Of a DNA stretch of 62,383 nt, positions 1-11,841 are shown piece after piece. Source of the DNA: Paraphysoderma sedebokerense (Eukaryota; Blastocladiomycota; Physodermatomycetes; Physodermatales; Physodermataceae); contig JAHLJZ010000119.1 of NCBI GenBank assembly GCA_025602915.1, positions 1-62,383 on the forward strand. Reading direction: 5' to 3'. Below the pieces are notes generated by a model. The model made no database searches. It saw only the letters and a list, made by a program, of their open reading frames with translations, and was not told the DNA's origin. The first letter of the stretch is position 1. The number at the start of each line of letters is the position of its first letter. The position numbers were made by a program, and so were the translations under genes.

Positions 1-1
1 C

Positions 2-241
2 CTTGACCCTTCTTATCTCCTGCCGCTACTTCAGAGCTGTCCCAACATCGAGACATTCACTACGTTTGAACGGGTAGAAAAGTCGGTTCAAATTTTAGAT
101 AAAATGGTCAAAAATCATTCTAATCTCCGTCTACCGATCTTTCGGCTCAACGGCCTTCATAGTTTCAAGATAAAGGATCTTGAAGACTACTTACGGATAT
201 TTCCTCGTTTGGCTAACCACGTAAAGTTTAGCTACTTGTGA
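2..241 (+). CDS. C-terminal end of an LRR/F-box-like protein (5' end outside window)
   Basis: An open frame enters from the left edge and runs 79 codons to TGA at 239-241. It reads like the tail of a leucine-rich-repeat protein of the F-box type common in fungi: spaced leucines and phrases such as LRLPIFRLNGLHSFKIKDLE and FPRLANHVKF. No start codon or F-box is visible because the gene begins outside the window. The assignment is by general character only; any leucine-rich helical protein could look similar. It is convergent with UTP21 downstream. Confidence 0.45.
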   Translation, partial: LDPSYLLPLLQSCPNIETFTTFERVEKSVQILDKMVKNHSNLRLPIFRLNGLHSFKIKDLEDYLRIFPRLANHVKFSYL

Positions 242-839
242 TTCGAAGTGATGATGCCTATTGCGAACAATTGTATACATGTGGACTTCGTGTAATACGT
301 TGATACTGTCCTCTTTCAGATTTTTGTATATATACATCATCTGCTCGGTGTCCGGCAATGTTCTCTAGTCAATGAAATTAAGAAAAATCAACTTATCTAG
401 CTGATCCACTCATCCACTCGGTTGTTACATTTAACATGTTTACGCTACTGTAAAGATCGACCATCCACCCCTTGATGACAAGATATCTCCTTGCGTTCAA
501 GATGTCTTAAAAAATAGAGGTCACTTCAAGTCCTAGATAAAATTGTTGAAACTGAACTTAAGAGTGCTCTATTCAAAATTGGCTTGGAGGGGGTGAATTG
601 GCAGGATTAGCGAAGATATTTCAATGACCTTGTGGACATGTTGCCTTTAGTTATTCGCACATCTTTCTCAGGACCGACTGTTTTGTATGAAAAATATAAT
701 CCAGTTGTTTCGGACATTTGCTACGCAATGCTGACGCTGCCTATCCACAGACCAAAGCTGTAATGCTTAGAGCATTGGCAATAAACCAGCATGTAGGAGG
801 ATACAAAGAAAGAGATGCATTAGTTCTAATTTTAATTTA
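242..839. other. Intergenic stretch between convergent genes, with a possible gene relic
   Basis: About 600 bp of AT-rich sequence separates the stop of the LRR/F-box-like gene from the stop of UTP21. A short plus-strand frame at about 633-764 reads VDMLPLVIRTSFSGP and VSDICYAMLTLP before a stop. It has no convincing start or splice partner and could be a decayed exon. No RNA gene is evident. Confidence 0.3.
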
Positions 840-3800
840 TCATTCCTTAACACCACTTCGCACAAATTCAACCATGCAGTCACACCATCGACACAATTCT
901 TCTAGCGTATTCCACTTTTCCTTATGAACCGTCAACACTTCGTTTAGCAATTCCTTCGGGCTTTCTTCTCCGTCTAGTTTACTTATCAGTTCACCGTGGA
1001 TTTTAAGAAAGACATTTAGCCATGATTGTAGAAGTTCAAAATATTTGTTGCTGGTGAGAACTGTTAAAGTCATGTTCAAGAAAGGTGAATACTCGGAAAC
1101 GGAGAGCGATCGTATTTGGAGGTCAATTTGGGAAGGTGATAGATTTAGAGCATGCGAGAGGAAGGAATCGTCTGCGATGGAGGAGAGTTTAACTTGTTAA
1201 TTGACCAAAGTCTGACAACCAGATTTAAACGAAGTTTGAACACATACAATCATTACCCGCTTGACCCAGCTTTAAGAAACGTATAAATTCCGATTCACTC
1301 CCAATGTCGCCTAAATTTATTATTCTCTCGTTATTCTTAGATGCTTCGTTTTCTATTGTTTCAGCGACGGGGACAAAGGAAGGGGTCAACCCGGGTAGGG
1401 TTGGCAAAAAGAACGGCGCCTTCTCAGGTGCCTTTGGAGGTTCTTTGGGCTTATTTCGTTTCTGATGGATATTAGAAGGTTATCAGTATACCGTCAATTC
1501 ATTATTCAACGAAGTTATCACACACACCTTGATAGTGTCCAAATTCAACAGATTTTGCCAACGCATCTTCGGCAAAGCTGAAAGCGTAATTATGTCATCA
1601 GCAAGTTGCTCCGGAGTTGTGTATTCTGTGCCCAAATCTAAGGCGTCTTTAGATAGGATGAAAAAGGAGAATTTTAGCATTGCCACATAGTTCATCCAAT
1701 TTAAATAATGGCCGACACATACCAATTTCTATTGGGTCCGCAATATCTCCAGCTTCACTATCGTCCAAACCAGCAGAGGTGGGCAAGTCCACCGTCACGA
1801 CAACATCGTCATCGGTAATGGCTTTTAAGGAAACATTTGAGAATTGGGCCCGGTTGCTCCACAACATCACCCCTAAATCGTCAACATGCGTAGAGGCAAG
1901 AAAGTCGCCGACCGGAGAGAAGGCTAAACTAGTAGCTATGCGATCTACTTTGAAATGATCAACTAGACATCCAGAAGCCAGATCCCAAGTCTTAATTGTT
2001 GAATCTAATGATGAGGAAACTAGCCATCGACCGTCGGGGGAGAATGCCTAGAAGAAGAAATCAAAAATCAATCGCAGACTCGCCAACTGCTCCATAAAAT
2101 GAATACTTACGATATCTGTAATTCTGTTTCTATGTCCCCAAAACTCACGGACCACTCTCCTCGTCTCAACATCTAATACACGAAGACACAAGTCGTCACC
2201 GACAACAGCCACGAGTTCATTGTCACTGTGATGAATAAGATGGGTGATCGCAGTGGGAAAACTGAATGTATGGATATCATTGCCTGTCTTAAAATCCCAT
2301 ATCTAGCAACGACAAAAGTTTAGTATGAAGTTCGTCAATTTCAAATATTTGTCCAACCGCGCACCTTAACGGTCTTATCTAAGGATGAAGAGATGACACA
2401 TTTGTTCAACCTATCAACCACAATGCCGGTGATACCTTTCGTATGCCCAATAAACTGCCTTCTATGTATACCGGACTGAATATTGAACATATCGATTCTA
2501 CCACTGGCTGCTCCAACCAAGGCAAAATTACCACAGTTTGTAATCGCGACAGACTTCGCCGGGGTTTGATCTTTCGTGATCAGAGTATGATCTCCAATCG
2601 CCTTTCGTTGATAAGACCATGTTCGCACGCTGCAATCATTTGAGTGCGCCGTAATGATGTTGTCCCAATTGCGTTGTTTCAGTTCGCCTACATAAAATAA
2701 TTTTTGTGAGACTACCAAAACGAGTATCAGAAGATGATTATACTGAACATACATGATGCGAGACTCACAATCGGCGGAAGCTTCAACTCGTCGACGTGTA
2801 CGCCTGTTATCTTAGATTGCCGGTTTAGAGAACCTAAAATCATCCGTAAATTCAATTGATAGTCTTAAATGCTGGTACGAACATGAGGTTCCGTACCTTG
2901 GGATAGTTCCACACTCTGTGCATCCCGAATAACAGAAAACATTCTCAGCGCTTTATCTCTTCCACTGGTTAACAGATATTTTCCCTCGCTGTCATAATAT
3001 CTCACAGTACTCGGAGGTGCATGATGACCGCTTCTCATTTTAAGCAATCGCGGCAATCCATCCAATGTATCAAAGATCCATTGCTTAAGAGCATTATCTG
3101 AACCCGAAGTGAGAAGGATAGGTTGATTATTGAGAAATTGGATAGACGAAATGGATCCATCGTGTGCGTCTTTCATCGTATGAACAATTCTGCGATTGTC
3201 GAGATCCCAGAGTGCAATGTCCCCTTGACAATTTGCAGTCGCCATTATGTGATGGTCATCTACGAAAGGAACAATAGTCAAATTCGTATATTCAAATTGA
3301 CGCAGGCAAAGAAAGTATGAGTCAACCTGTTCGGAAAGAAACAGCTGTAGCTCTTCCTTCTTGTTGCAGAGTCATAATGGACTCGTCAAGTTTTATGTTG
3401 TGTAGAGTGATCGATCCATCTAATTGACCGATCGCAATGACGTCTACGACTGGAGACTGAGCCAAAGCTGTTATACCCGACGGAAAAGCTTGAAACTCGT
3501 ATATCAAGTTACTAGATAATAGAACGAATAAGTCAATGCCGCCATCCATTTTGGCTGTTTAAAGCGATACAAACTTCGTTCGAATATTCCAAATTTGCAT
3601 TTTCCCTTGCGAACTACCGACTAATATCTTGTTTAAATATGTACTGGGATGGACGAAAGTGGTAGCTGTAAACTGATCTCCAAATTCGATTTCGCTGTAA
3701 AGCTCTAGAGATATCTGTTAGTACATTCGAAAACACATAGAAAGTCTAAAGAGCGCGAACTAACCTTCCGTCTTAAAATTAAAGCTGACCATACAATTAT

Positions 3801-4501
3801 CATCTGTCAACCCTACCAAAAAATCTCCGAATACGTCCAATTGTAAGAATGTTCTTTTGTTGCCGGACTCGAGCCTTGAAACCTACAGAATGACATTTTG
3901 TCAAATCATGACAAAAGAGAAGAGGTAAAACAGTCATGCAATTCGATAATACTTACTTCCTTTGCTCTTTTGTATACAATAATGACATTTCCACTAGCGG
4001 CGAAAGTAAAATCGCCGTGAGATGCCAGAGCAGTAATCGACTCGTCGCTTTGAGGACCTGTCGTTGACAAAATAATGGCGAATATCAATATAAATTAGTA
4101 TTACTAGGTTAAACGGGCTACGCACCAGCAAACAATAATCCCATCTTTTGGACCTAATAACGGAAAAGAAGACAAAGTTAAGGAATCCCGATATGCAAAC
4201 TCGGCCGGAGAAGAGAGGCCGATCACTTCATCATGCATTATGTCAAACTGAGTTAAACTTAAAAGGATACATCATAGATATGGAAGCTTCTTCCTACACA
4301 GGTAGTAACAAAGAAAGCTTGTCCACGGGCTTGCACAGAAAATGGAACATCATTGGTGACATAACCGATTGCTCGAAACGGTTGAAATAATTTAGGTTGA
4401 ACTAGTTGTCGATGCTTTGACCGGATCTGAGACTTAACACTATTATGACCAGTCAATTTGCTCTTCTTCGCTAAAGGTGGTGTAGGAACAATCGGCGCCA
4501 T
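840..4501 (-). CDS. UTP21: UTP21/WDR36, WD40 subunit of the small-subunit processome
   Basis: A nucleolar WD40 protein of the UTP-B module of the 90S pre-ribosome, needed for 18S rRNA processing. The gene starts at ATG 4499-4501 (MAPIVPTPPLAKKSKLTG) and ends at TGA 840-842, with about a dozen short introns. Successive exons give WD40 blades, for example ITALASHGDFTFAASGN, ITGIVVDRLNKCVISSSLD and ILLTSGSDNALKQWIFDTLDG. The C-terminus is diagnostic of the Utp21 domain: LSALPKMRWQNLLNLDTIK, then PTLPGLTPSFVP, then a final helix with LLQSWLNVFLKIHGELI. Estimated length, about 900-950 residues, matches the family. Exon borders inside the propeller were not all resolved. Confidence 0.9.
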
Positions 4502-5000
4502 TAGAGTTATATGAGGTCTTGACTATTTCCAAAATCATTCATCTTCAGAAGTCGATATTGATTACATCGCTCGCGTGACCGTTGTCACGAGTAACCCCCT
4601 CTGCCTGCCCGTGTTCGCGGCAAGCGGCTGGAACGAATTTTTCATTGATGACTTATTTACTTTCTATGAACTGACTACATACATACCGATTGTCATCAAA
4701 TGTTTTGTTAGATTGATAACTGATAATTCCCCACTGGTTTTTCTCGATGAATTTTCGTTCATCGCATTTGCACAAGAAAGAAATATTATGCGGAGTTGGA
4801 TGACAGGAGTAGTACGGAGGGAATGAAGATAGCATGGGCAGTGGTATAGGATCGGGGCTTCAACGTCAGCTTAACGAGGGAATTTAAAACTCTTCGGAAA
4901 ACTGGACTTGAATCAGAGCAATTATACACGTAGTACAATATCCAAACCTCCAATCCGAGTCATTATAAACATTAAACACTTCAATTAAATAGTCAATACA
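4502..5000. other. Intergenic: UTP21 upstream region and 3' flank of the PNGase gene
   Basis: About 500 bp between two minus-strand genes. It should hold the UTP21 promoter and 5' leader. I see no convincing ORF (the 84-codon plus frame here begins with GTG), no RNA gene and no repeat. Confidence 0.4.
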
Positions 5001-7870
5001 TCATTTTTCTACAATACCCAGCTTTACCCAGAACACATCATGTTTTTGACACAATCCTCCCGTGGAAGCTGTAAATCCTATCCACATGTTCCGTCCCGTC
5101 AGGGTACTATCTTCCCCGCTGCCAGTCATTACTGATTTCAGATCTAAAAAGCACGAAAGGACCTCCACAAACTCCGACTCTGTAGTCGAATCGGAGAGAA
5201 AAATACGGAAATTCGACGGCTTGCCATTGTTTACTGTATTCGACGGTAAAGTCGAAGTGGAACAAGACCCCGATTCAGTGGAATTGCTTGGTGGAATGTA
5301 AACTAATTTAACGAAATAATGCTTGGCACTGTTCAATTCCGGTAGGCGGGATGTACAGGCGATTGAATATCGATGATGGGATGAATTCGGGTTGGTGTAA
5401 CGAGTTTGGATACTAAATTTAACATAAAGATAAAGAAAAATTAATGATTCATCTATAGCCCCAAAATATCCTGGAATACATATAGAGAGTTGTGAATGCT
5501 TGAATAAGCGAAATATTACCTGATATGATTTGCATCAGGGTCAGATTTGTCAGAGCTATAGTAAGTATCAAATTCAATGGCAACAGATTTTGGGATACCT
5601 CTAATTTATTGAAAAAAATTAGTGACCGGTAGCTTCACAAGTCTGTAGCATGGGAAGCTGCATGAGAGGAATGATACGCACTCATATCCTAGGCCAGATC
5701 CGCCACCACTCAAACCAATAGCGGTTTCATTATCCCCTTGTAGTACCACCGCGAATCCGTCGGCCCCATTGCTCGCTCTTGAACCATCTTCATTTGATAT
5801 TTTAAACCCAAACTCGAACACCCAACCATTTGTTATATCAATCTGGGGTTTCAGCCAGACTGCACCCTTTTGATCTGTTTTAGCAGGGGTTAATGTGATA
5901 CAAGGTGTAGGTGTTGACAAAAGTGATGAACTCGAAGCGGATGTGAGGTTTTGGGGCAGATGGATTGTTTCGACATGGGACGATGAAATAAGACTGAGAG
6001 ATGATGCTAGCGATGCATGGAAAGTGCTCGTGGAAGATGGAAAGGTTGTCGGAAGTGAGAAGGTCGTCGTCGCTGGTAGAAAATTTCAAAACGTCAGTAC
6101 CTAAATTTGACAACAATTAAGTGACGAAGTGACAACTTTTGTATTCTGGAAATCCAACTTTCTTTCCAGATGTTTCAGCTGATTGCCCTACTTCACCCCT
6201 CTGTATTCTCCATTCGAGAGAGCCCGATTGTCTTCCCATCATTTCCTCGTGCTTCAATGTTCGGTCTTTCGCGATATTGTCTAACTCTTCAAGTTCCTTT
6301 TGGCGAAGTTGTACAATCCGACGTCTTTCTGGCTCTGCGAATTCTAATAATTTGACTTCGTTGATTCCTCTTATAATCTAGAATGCTGCATTGTAAATGA
6401 CCAATAATGATGACTTGTCGACCAGAAAGAACCTTACATTCTTTACCCAGATTTCTGATGCTAAATTTCTTCTTGGTTTAACTTCCTCAAAATTTTTAAC
6501 GTATCGCTTAATAACATCTACTGCGTCCGTAGCTAACAACGGAGATTGAAGAAAAAGATCAATCAATGTTAGCCAGACTGTCCGCCTCGAGAAGCTTAAT
6601 TGATTGTATGATGTCACGGTTGCCAGGGACTCAGCAAACAATCATATCAAAAATCGACAAGGAATCAAGAAGTTTGAACCGAAAGGAATGAATGAATTGA
6701 CTTACAAGAGAACGCAAATATATATGTCAATTTCTTCCCCCAACCCAAATCATACATCAAGGGTGCATCAAACGCATTTTCACAGGGATCACAGTGAACC
6801 CATCGGGAGAGTTTATCACTGTAAACCTTTCGTGCGCGTTTAAGTATGAAGTAAGCATGTAGAATCACACAACTAAGATTCCGCAGAAGAACGGAATAAC
6901 ATACCTCAGTCCAAACATGATCGGTAAAGTCGAGGACGTAACGCGCTTTCAATCCCACTGCTTTACAACACAACGTAAAACACTTCTTAACCACGTCAAT
7001 TATCTGATAAATGAATCAAAGGAAGATCAAGATAAAAGTTATATCTACGTTTGCCCATTCCCCACATCGCCCGCGTCGTGTCTCGAGCAATTTTCCGGGA
7101 TCACTGTTACCGAAAAATCATTTAATAAGATCCAATTATGATTAAGAATCGAGCATACAAAATTGACGCACTTGTATCGATAAAATACAGTCTGTTGATA
7201 GCAATTCGGACAATTATACATTTCAACGCGGATACCGTTCTCCAGTCGTTGTCCAGCATTTTGTGTTTTGGACTCGCAGAATCGGCAGGGAGGTTCGTTA
7301 ACCCATGTAAAGAATTCACTTTTGAACCAGTTTAGCAACTTGAAGGTGGTAGGAGTTAGGTGTTATTCGCTGACTCTGGCGAGTTGGTTGAACTCATAAA
7401 CAGTACCTCTTTACATAGTTCGTCCTCAAATGACGATTCGGGCTGGTTTTTGCACGTCTGAGTGGCTGCATTTTTTAAGCGTTCTAACGGTATCACTGAT
7501 AATGCCTTTCTCTACGCAACGGTAAGAATATGATTGAATCAGCTTTTCTAATAAGATAGCCTCCTATTAAGAGCGTATAACGCGGAAAGTGTATATAGGA
7601 GGTCCGAACCTGTAAATCCACATTATCGTATACAAGCACTCTCTTTAATTCATTTTTAAGTCTCTGTGCCAATTGAGATTCATTTTGTGATAAGGGTCTC
7701 GTAACAGAAGCGACGAATTGCGAAAAAAGGGCGGAATGCTGAATTAGAGCGAAGGGGTTTAGCTGGTTCTGCGGTAGAGGGGAGGGCAGTCTGCGGAGAG
7801 ATTGTAGCTTCCTAATCCAAGCGTGGGTGAGGTTGTCGGCAATGATCCTAATCTGGTCTTGTGTCAGCAT
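5001..7870 (-). CDS. PNG1: Peptide:N-glycanase (PNG1/NGLY1) with a C-terminal L-type lectin-like domain
   Basis: A cytosolic deglycosylase that removes N-glycans from misfolded ERAD glycoproteins. Starts at ATG 7868-7870 and ends at TGA 5001-5003. Order of parts: N-terminal helical region, four zinc-ligand cysteines (PPCRFCESK and YNCPNC), and the transglutaminase-fold triad, with Cys in [20 protein letters not shown], His in TDHVWTEV and Asp in [10 protein letters not shown]. The family linker [17 protein letters not shown] follows; in animals it leads into the mannose-binding PAW domain. Here a 64-nt intron (6073-6136, branch TACTGAC) leads instead to an L-type lectin-like fold, with [33 protein letters not shown] and a last strand HDVFWVKLG. 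The intron removes the only stop between the two halves and restores frame. Its GTTGTC donor is weak, so two adjacent genes remain the alternative. Confidence 0.85.
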
Positions 7871-8052
7871 ACTTATTGTGATGGACCGGTTGTATCTGTT
7901 CTAACGTATTGGAGTGGGTGGCGAAATGAAAACCTCTCCTCTTCACGCTTCCACTTTCCATCCGCCATTCTCTCCACTGCCATTATATAATATAAATTGC
8001 TAAAATCAAAGGACTTCAACCTACTCCCAAATCTCACGCTCACTCTTTATCA

Positions 8053-9027
8053 ATGCATAGACCTTGCCCTCTTGAATTTCCGAGCACGAGGTTGCTCCTC
8101 ATTGAGGGAAAGGTGACGCAGGTTTCCATCAAATTAGGACCAACGTATGTTACATCGTTAATGCTCAGTCGATTTCATTTTCGCTTCTATCGATTGTGCT
8201 ACATCTTAACTTTAAGACCACACAGTACCTCTATTGAGCACATCAATGAATGCATCGCGGATCCGGGTTTGAATGACACCATTTTCCAATATATCCTGGC
8301 GTATCTGAAAGTCATCGACATCTTGAACGAGGATTTCTTAGCTCATGATGGATACACAGATGGGGTTATTATTATTTTTCCAGGTAATAAATCAATCCGA
8401 TCAGTAGTTTGAACGAATGCATTTGTGGCTTTACTGATGCTCGCTATTTTGCTATGCTAATCTTCCATATAGAACGGAAACCTTGGGCGCTTTACCAAGA
8501 ATACAGTTTTTACCAAAGCGGAATAGAGTTACAGCAAAACGAATACAAATATTCCTTCCAGATTGACTTTGTACAGGACGCCAAAGAGTAATTTTAAATA
8601 TTTTTTCATATTTCAAATATCCACTGCACTAACATTGCCGCATTAGTGCATTCAAAAATATCTCTAAAACAGAAGTTGTAGCAGAAGACATTGGTACAAT
8701 CTTTATTCTTGATCTTGTTTCCTTACTGTCTTTCAACGCCGCAGATTTAGGACTCAACTAATTAGTGTCTCGTCTTCATTACCAGATGTTCGTCCACGGA
8801 CGCCATCGCCTGTAAGAAATCGAAAAGGGAGTCCGCCCGAACCTAAACTTCCGCCCCAAGTCAATAACCACGACGACAGCGGGAATACTTCCGATACAAG
8901 CGACATCGATAGCGAATTCGGTGAGCCCCAAACTTATAGAAAGAAAGTCAAACTTGATGCCCATGTCCCAGCCGATTCCGCCTCTTCTGGGTTTCTGGGC
9001 GGGGTTTTTAATATAATGACAAGGTAA
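8053..9027 (+). CDS. Unrecognised multi-exon protein with a Ser/Pro-rich tail
   Basis: Starts at ATG 8053 and is divergent from the PNGase gene 180 bp away. A possible 72-nt in-frame intron lies at about 8144-8215. Further introns begin at GTAATAA (about 8382), GTAATTTT (about 8588) and GTACAATC (about 8691, acceptor ATTACCAG, branch ACTAAT). The globular part contains FQYILAYLKVIDILNEDFL and YKYSFQIDFVQDAK and looks alpha/beta. The tail is disordered and proline/serine/acid-rich: RPRTPSPVRNRKGSPPEPK, then TSDTSDIDSEFGEP, ending GGVFNIMTR. I considered HORMA-type proteins (Mad2, Rev7, Atg101) but found no diagnostic motif, so no function is assigned. The last intron was placed to keep the tail in frame. 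Confidence 0.55.
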
Positions 9028-9729
9028 CGATAGTGTTTTGGGCATCAATGATATTAAGTATGAAACTAAGACAATATTCATATCCCGTATACGGTTTAGT
9101 GTAATTACCACACCGATGCGACGCTTGAAAGGAAGCATGGCGAAGAAAACTTAATGCAACATTTACGACATTAGAAAATAGCCGAACTTGTAATTTATCA
9201 TCTTAATTTAATTGACATACTTGAAATAGAAGCCGTAGTATAATATCAGCTTATGAGTTACTGTATTGATGAATCTATTGTATGCTCTCCTGACCTCAAC
9301 CGTGAGCAAATAAGATGTCTTCTCTTACTCTATATTTCTTGTGTCTAGAGACTTATAGTAATTAGTTTATTATTTTTAGTAGTAATTTGAATGCATGTGT
9401 ATTGGCAGAGATTAGTGGGCCAGAACCACAAGGCCTGTCAGGAAAGGGGTAGAATCAGTTTTCTCAAACGAAGCAAAATAGCAGTGTGTCGCCGTCATCG
9501 CTGGATAATTGAATCAACTTTACTATTGTACTAGATTTTATCTTGTTAGTCGCGCTGTTGAAGTTTCACTGACTCTAATTACAAAATTGGAGAGTTGCCC
9601 GATTGATAGTAGAAGGGAAGGCGCGGATTTGCACTCAAGACGGACTTGGACAGCCAACACCCCGGCTTTTGCGGTTGGTAAAAGTCTTTGGTATCAAAGT
9701 ATGACTTCACTCTCACCTCTTCTGTAACA
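9028..9729. other. Intergenic, AT-rich, no gene seen
   Basis: About 700 bp between two plus-strand genes: 3' flank of the unrecognised gene and promoter of the F-box/WD40 gene. Short frames here are antisense or interrupted. No repeat or RNA gene was noticed. Confidence 0.35.
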
Positions 9730-11371
9730 ATGGAATATCGAGATAGCGCAAGTATACCCACTCTTCCCCATGAGATATGGTTTCAAATCATTTCTCTTTT
9801 GGATGGTGACGACGTAGTCCATTTGGTCAAAGTCAATCGATTTTTTGGTGGGTGCGTAGGATTTAGGAACGAAGAAGATAGTGGTTGTCATACTTATAAC
9901 AGTACTTACCCTCCGTCGACACATTTTGTAGATTGTGCAAAGAAAATACGACTTGGTTTAATGTATACAAAAACAGTAGGCCTCGACTTTCCCGTCATTA
10001 CGAGTATTCCGCAGTGTACGTTTTAATGATAGACTTGTATTGCGACCCACCAAAGCTGATAGTATCTTCTATAGGGAGAATTGGTGTGGAAAATACAAAA
10101 GTGAGGAGATCTATAAGAGTTGGTTCAAATCGCCACAGGTTGCGGAGGTTAACTTGGATGTCGATTCCAATGAGGAGATTTTGTGTGTTAATGAAACTGT
10201 ATGACTCCAGATTATGCCGTTGTCATTATTGAATATTAATCATGTGATTTTCTTTTCAACAGTATAGTGATATCAATGATCGAAACGAAGGAGTTGTTGG
10301 TGCCTTATTTCACCTTGCCCGCTCGCTTCGAATAACACTCCATGAGTTCCCTGGTTACAAGGTTATCCGGACATTCGATTTTGAACATCGAGAACACGAA
10401 TTCGACGTTATGGTGTGTGTAAATTATGAGCGAAAATTATTAGTGACTGCTCGACTCTCTATTGAGGAACTTGAGGACGTGTGCACAGAGTTGCAATTTT
10501 TTCATTACGGAACCGACGAACTCATCGCTACCTTACGATTCGATGGCCGGTTTTTATTTCGATTTATTGTTGATTTTGTACCTCCGAATGCGCCAGATGA
10601 TGAAGACAGGTACGGATCTTCATTCTCATTGGAAGCCTGCATATCACCTAACGATAGATCATCATGACTAGCGTTGTACTTATTTGCCAAGCTACCGACG
10701 AATCCGCTAAATGCGAAGTCTTGACCTACACTTTTCCAGATATGAGTTTAACATCTGCTGTAAATATCTCTGTCCCGGAGTCAAATATAACCGCCATATT
10801 TTATGAGGGAAAGTACGACAAAGATGTTCTCATCACAGGACATAGTGACGGATACCTTCGACTGTGGAATCCAGTTTCAGGAGACCAACTTCACACTATT
10901 CATTTTGGCAACGATGCGTATATAGAGTACCTCGTCATTCGAGAGTTTGAAGATGCGTTGGGTTTTGCAGGTTTTTGTGATAGAAAATCTGTCAGACAGT
11001 ACGTTGTGGGGATTGCTGGCCGACCAATAGCTGACGTAGCGTATGAAGATCAATCGTTGTTAACGTTGAAAGTAGTTCAAGCGATTCGCGGTAAAACTTT
11101 GATGGAAGAACAAGAACTGAAGACTCTTAATATGTTTGACGCGGTTACATTTGGAGTATATCATAATCTGTTGTTTTATGTCACGCGAGGAGGCTTCTTT
11201 AAGGTTTTGGATCTCGAGACGGACGAGGAAGTTTACAGTTTAGAGATTCCTAGTGAAGAACGGATGAAGATAAAATGCTTAATGTTTGCTGGAAATAGTT
11301 TCGAAGAAGTACTGTTGTGTGCAGGAAAGTCAATTATTCGTGTGGGAAATTTGGTACAGTCGAAGAGTTAG
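9730..11371 (+). CDS. F-box protein with a WD40-like C-terminal region
   Basis: A likely substrate receptor for an SCF ubiquitin ligase. Starts at ATG 9730-9732. The N-terminal F-box is clear (IPTLPHEIWFQIISLLDG, then VVHLVKVNRFF), followed by the usual LCKENTTWFNVYK segment in the next exon. Later exons include ENWCGKYKSEEIYKSWFKS, then LFHLARSLRITLHEFPGYKV. A 64-nt intron (10611-10674) joins these to a long last exon with WD40-like repeats, such as VLITGHSDGYLRLWNPVSGD. TAG is at 11369-11371. At least five exons. The middle introns were placed by frame and splice signals and could be off. The target is unknown. Confidence 0.72.
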
Positions 11372-11841
11372 CTAGCGATTAATGTACAATTACGACATAG
11401 CGCATATATGCGTGCCGGGCTGCGTAACTCGTCACTCGACCAAGAATCTATGGCTTCTAATTTAACATGTGATTGTGAAATTGCATAATAATTGTTTTGT
11501 CATTCTGTCTCTCTGGATCCACTCAAAGAATTGAATCCTGCTGTCAGTGGATTAATATTTGTTGGAGAGTGTAGTGAAGGAATTTTGCTTCGGGCTGCAT
11601 GGCTTATCTATGGCATTGAGAAGTCTGCTCTTCCGCCGTTACTGTGCTTATGCATATGGTGCACCCAATAGTAAATGTCCCTGAATGCGAACTGCCTGAT
11701 TAAGACGTATCCTATTATCCCAAGTATTAGATAATAATCACTGAGACTTCTACTATATACATGTTCAGTCGCACTTCCTCCTCTCAATAATTTAATGTCT
11801 TATATCCGCTAGGCCTTTACCGAATGAAAATTCAACACGCC
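11372..11841. other. Intergenic between convergent genes
   Basis: 470 bp between the F-box/WD40 stop and the ULP1 stop. No coding frame, RNA gene or notable repeat is visible; probably two 3' UTRs. Confidence 0.4.

Noticed and set aside
4575-4826. 84-codon plus-strand ORF upstream of UTP21
   Set aside because: It begins with GTG rather than ATG and has no similarity to a known fold; lies in the UTP21 promoter.
8779-9138. 119-codon minus-strand ORF
   Set aside because: Antisense to the coherent Ser/Pro-rich tail of the 8053-9027 gene, starting in the flank.
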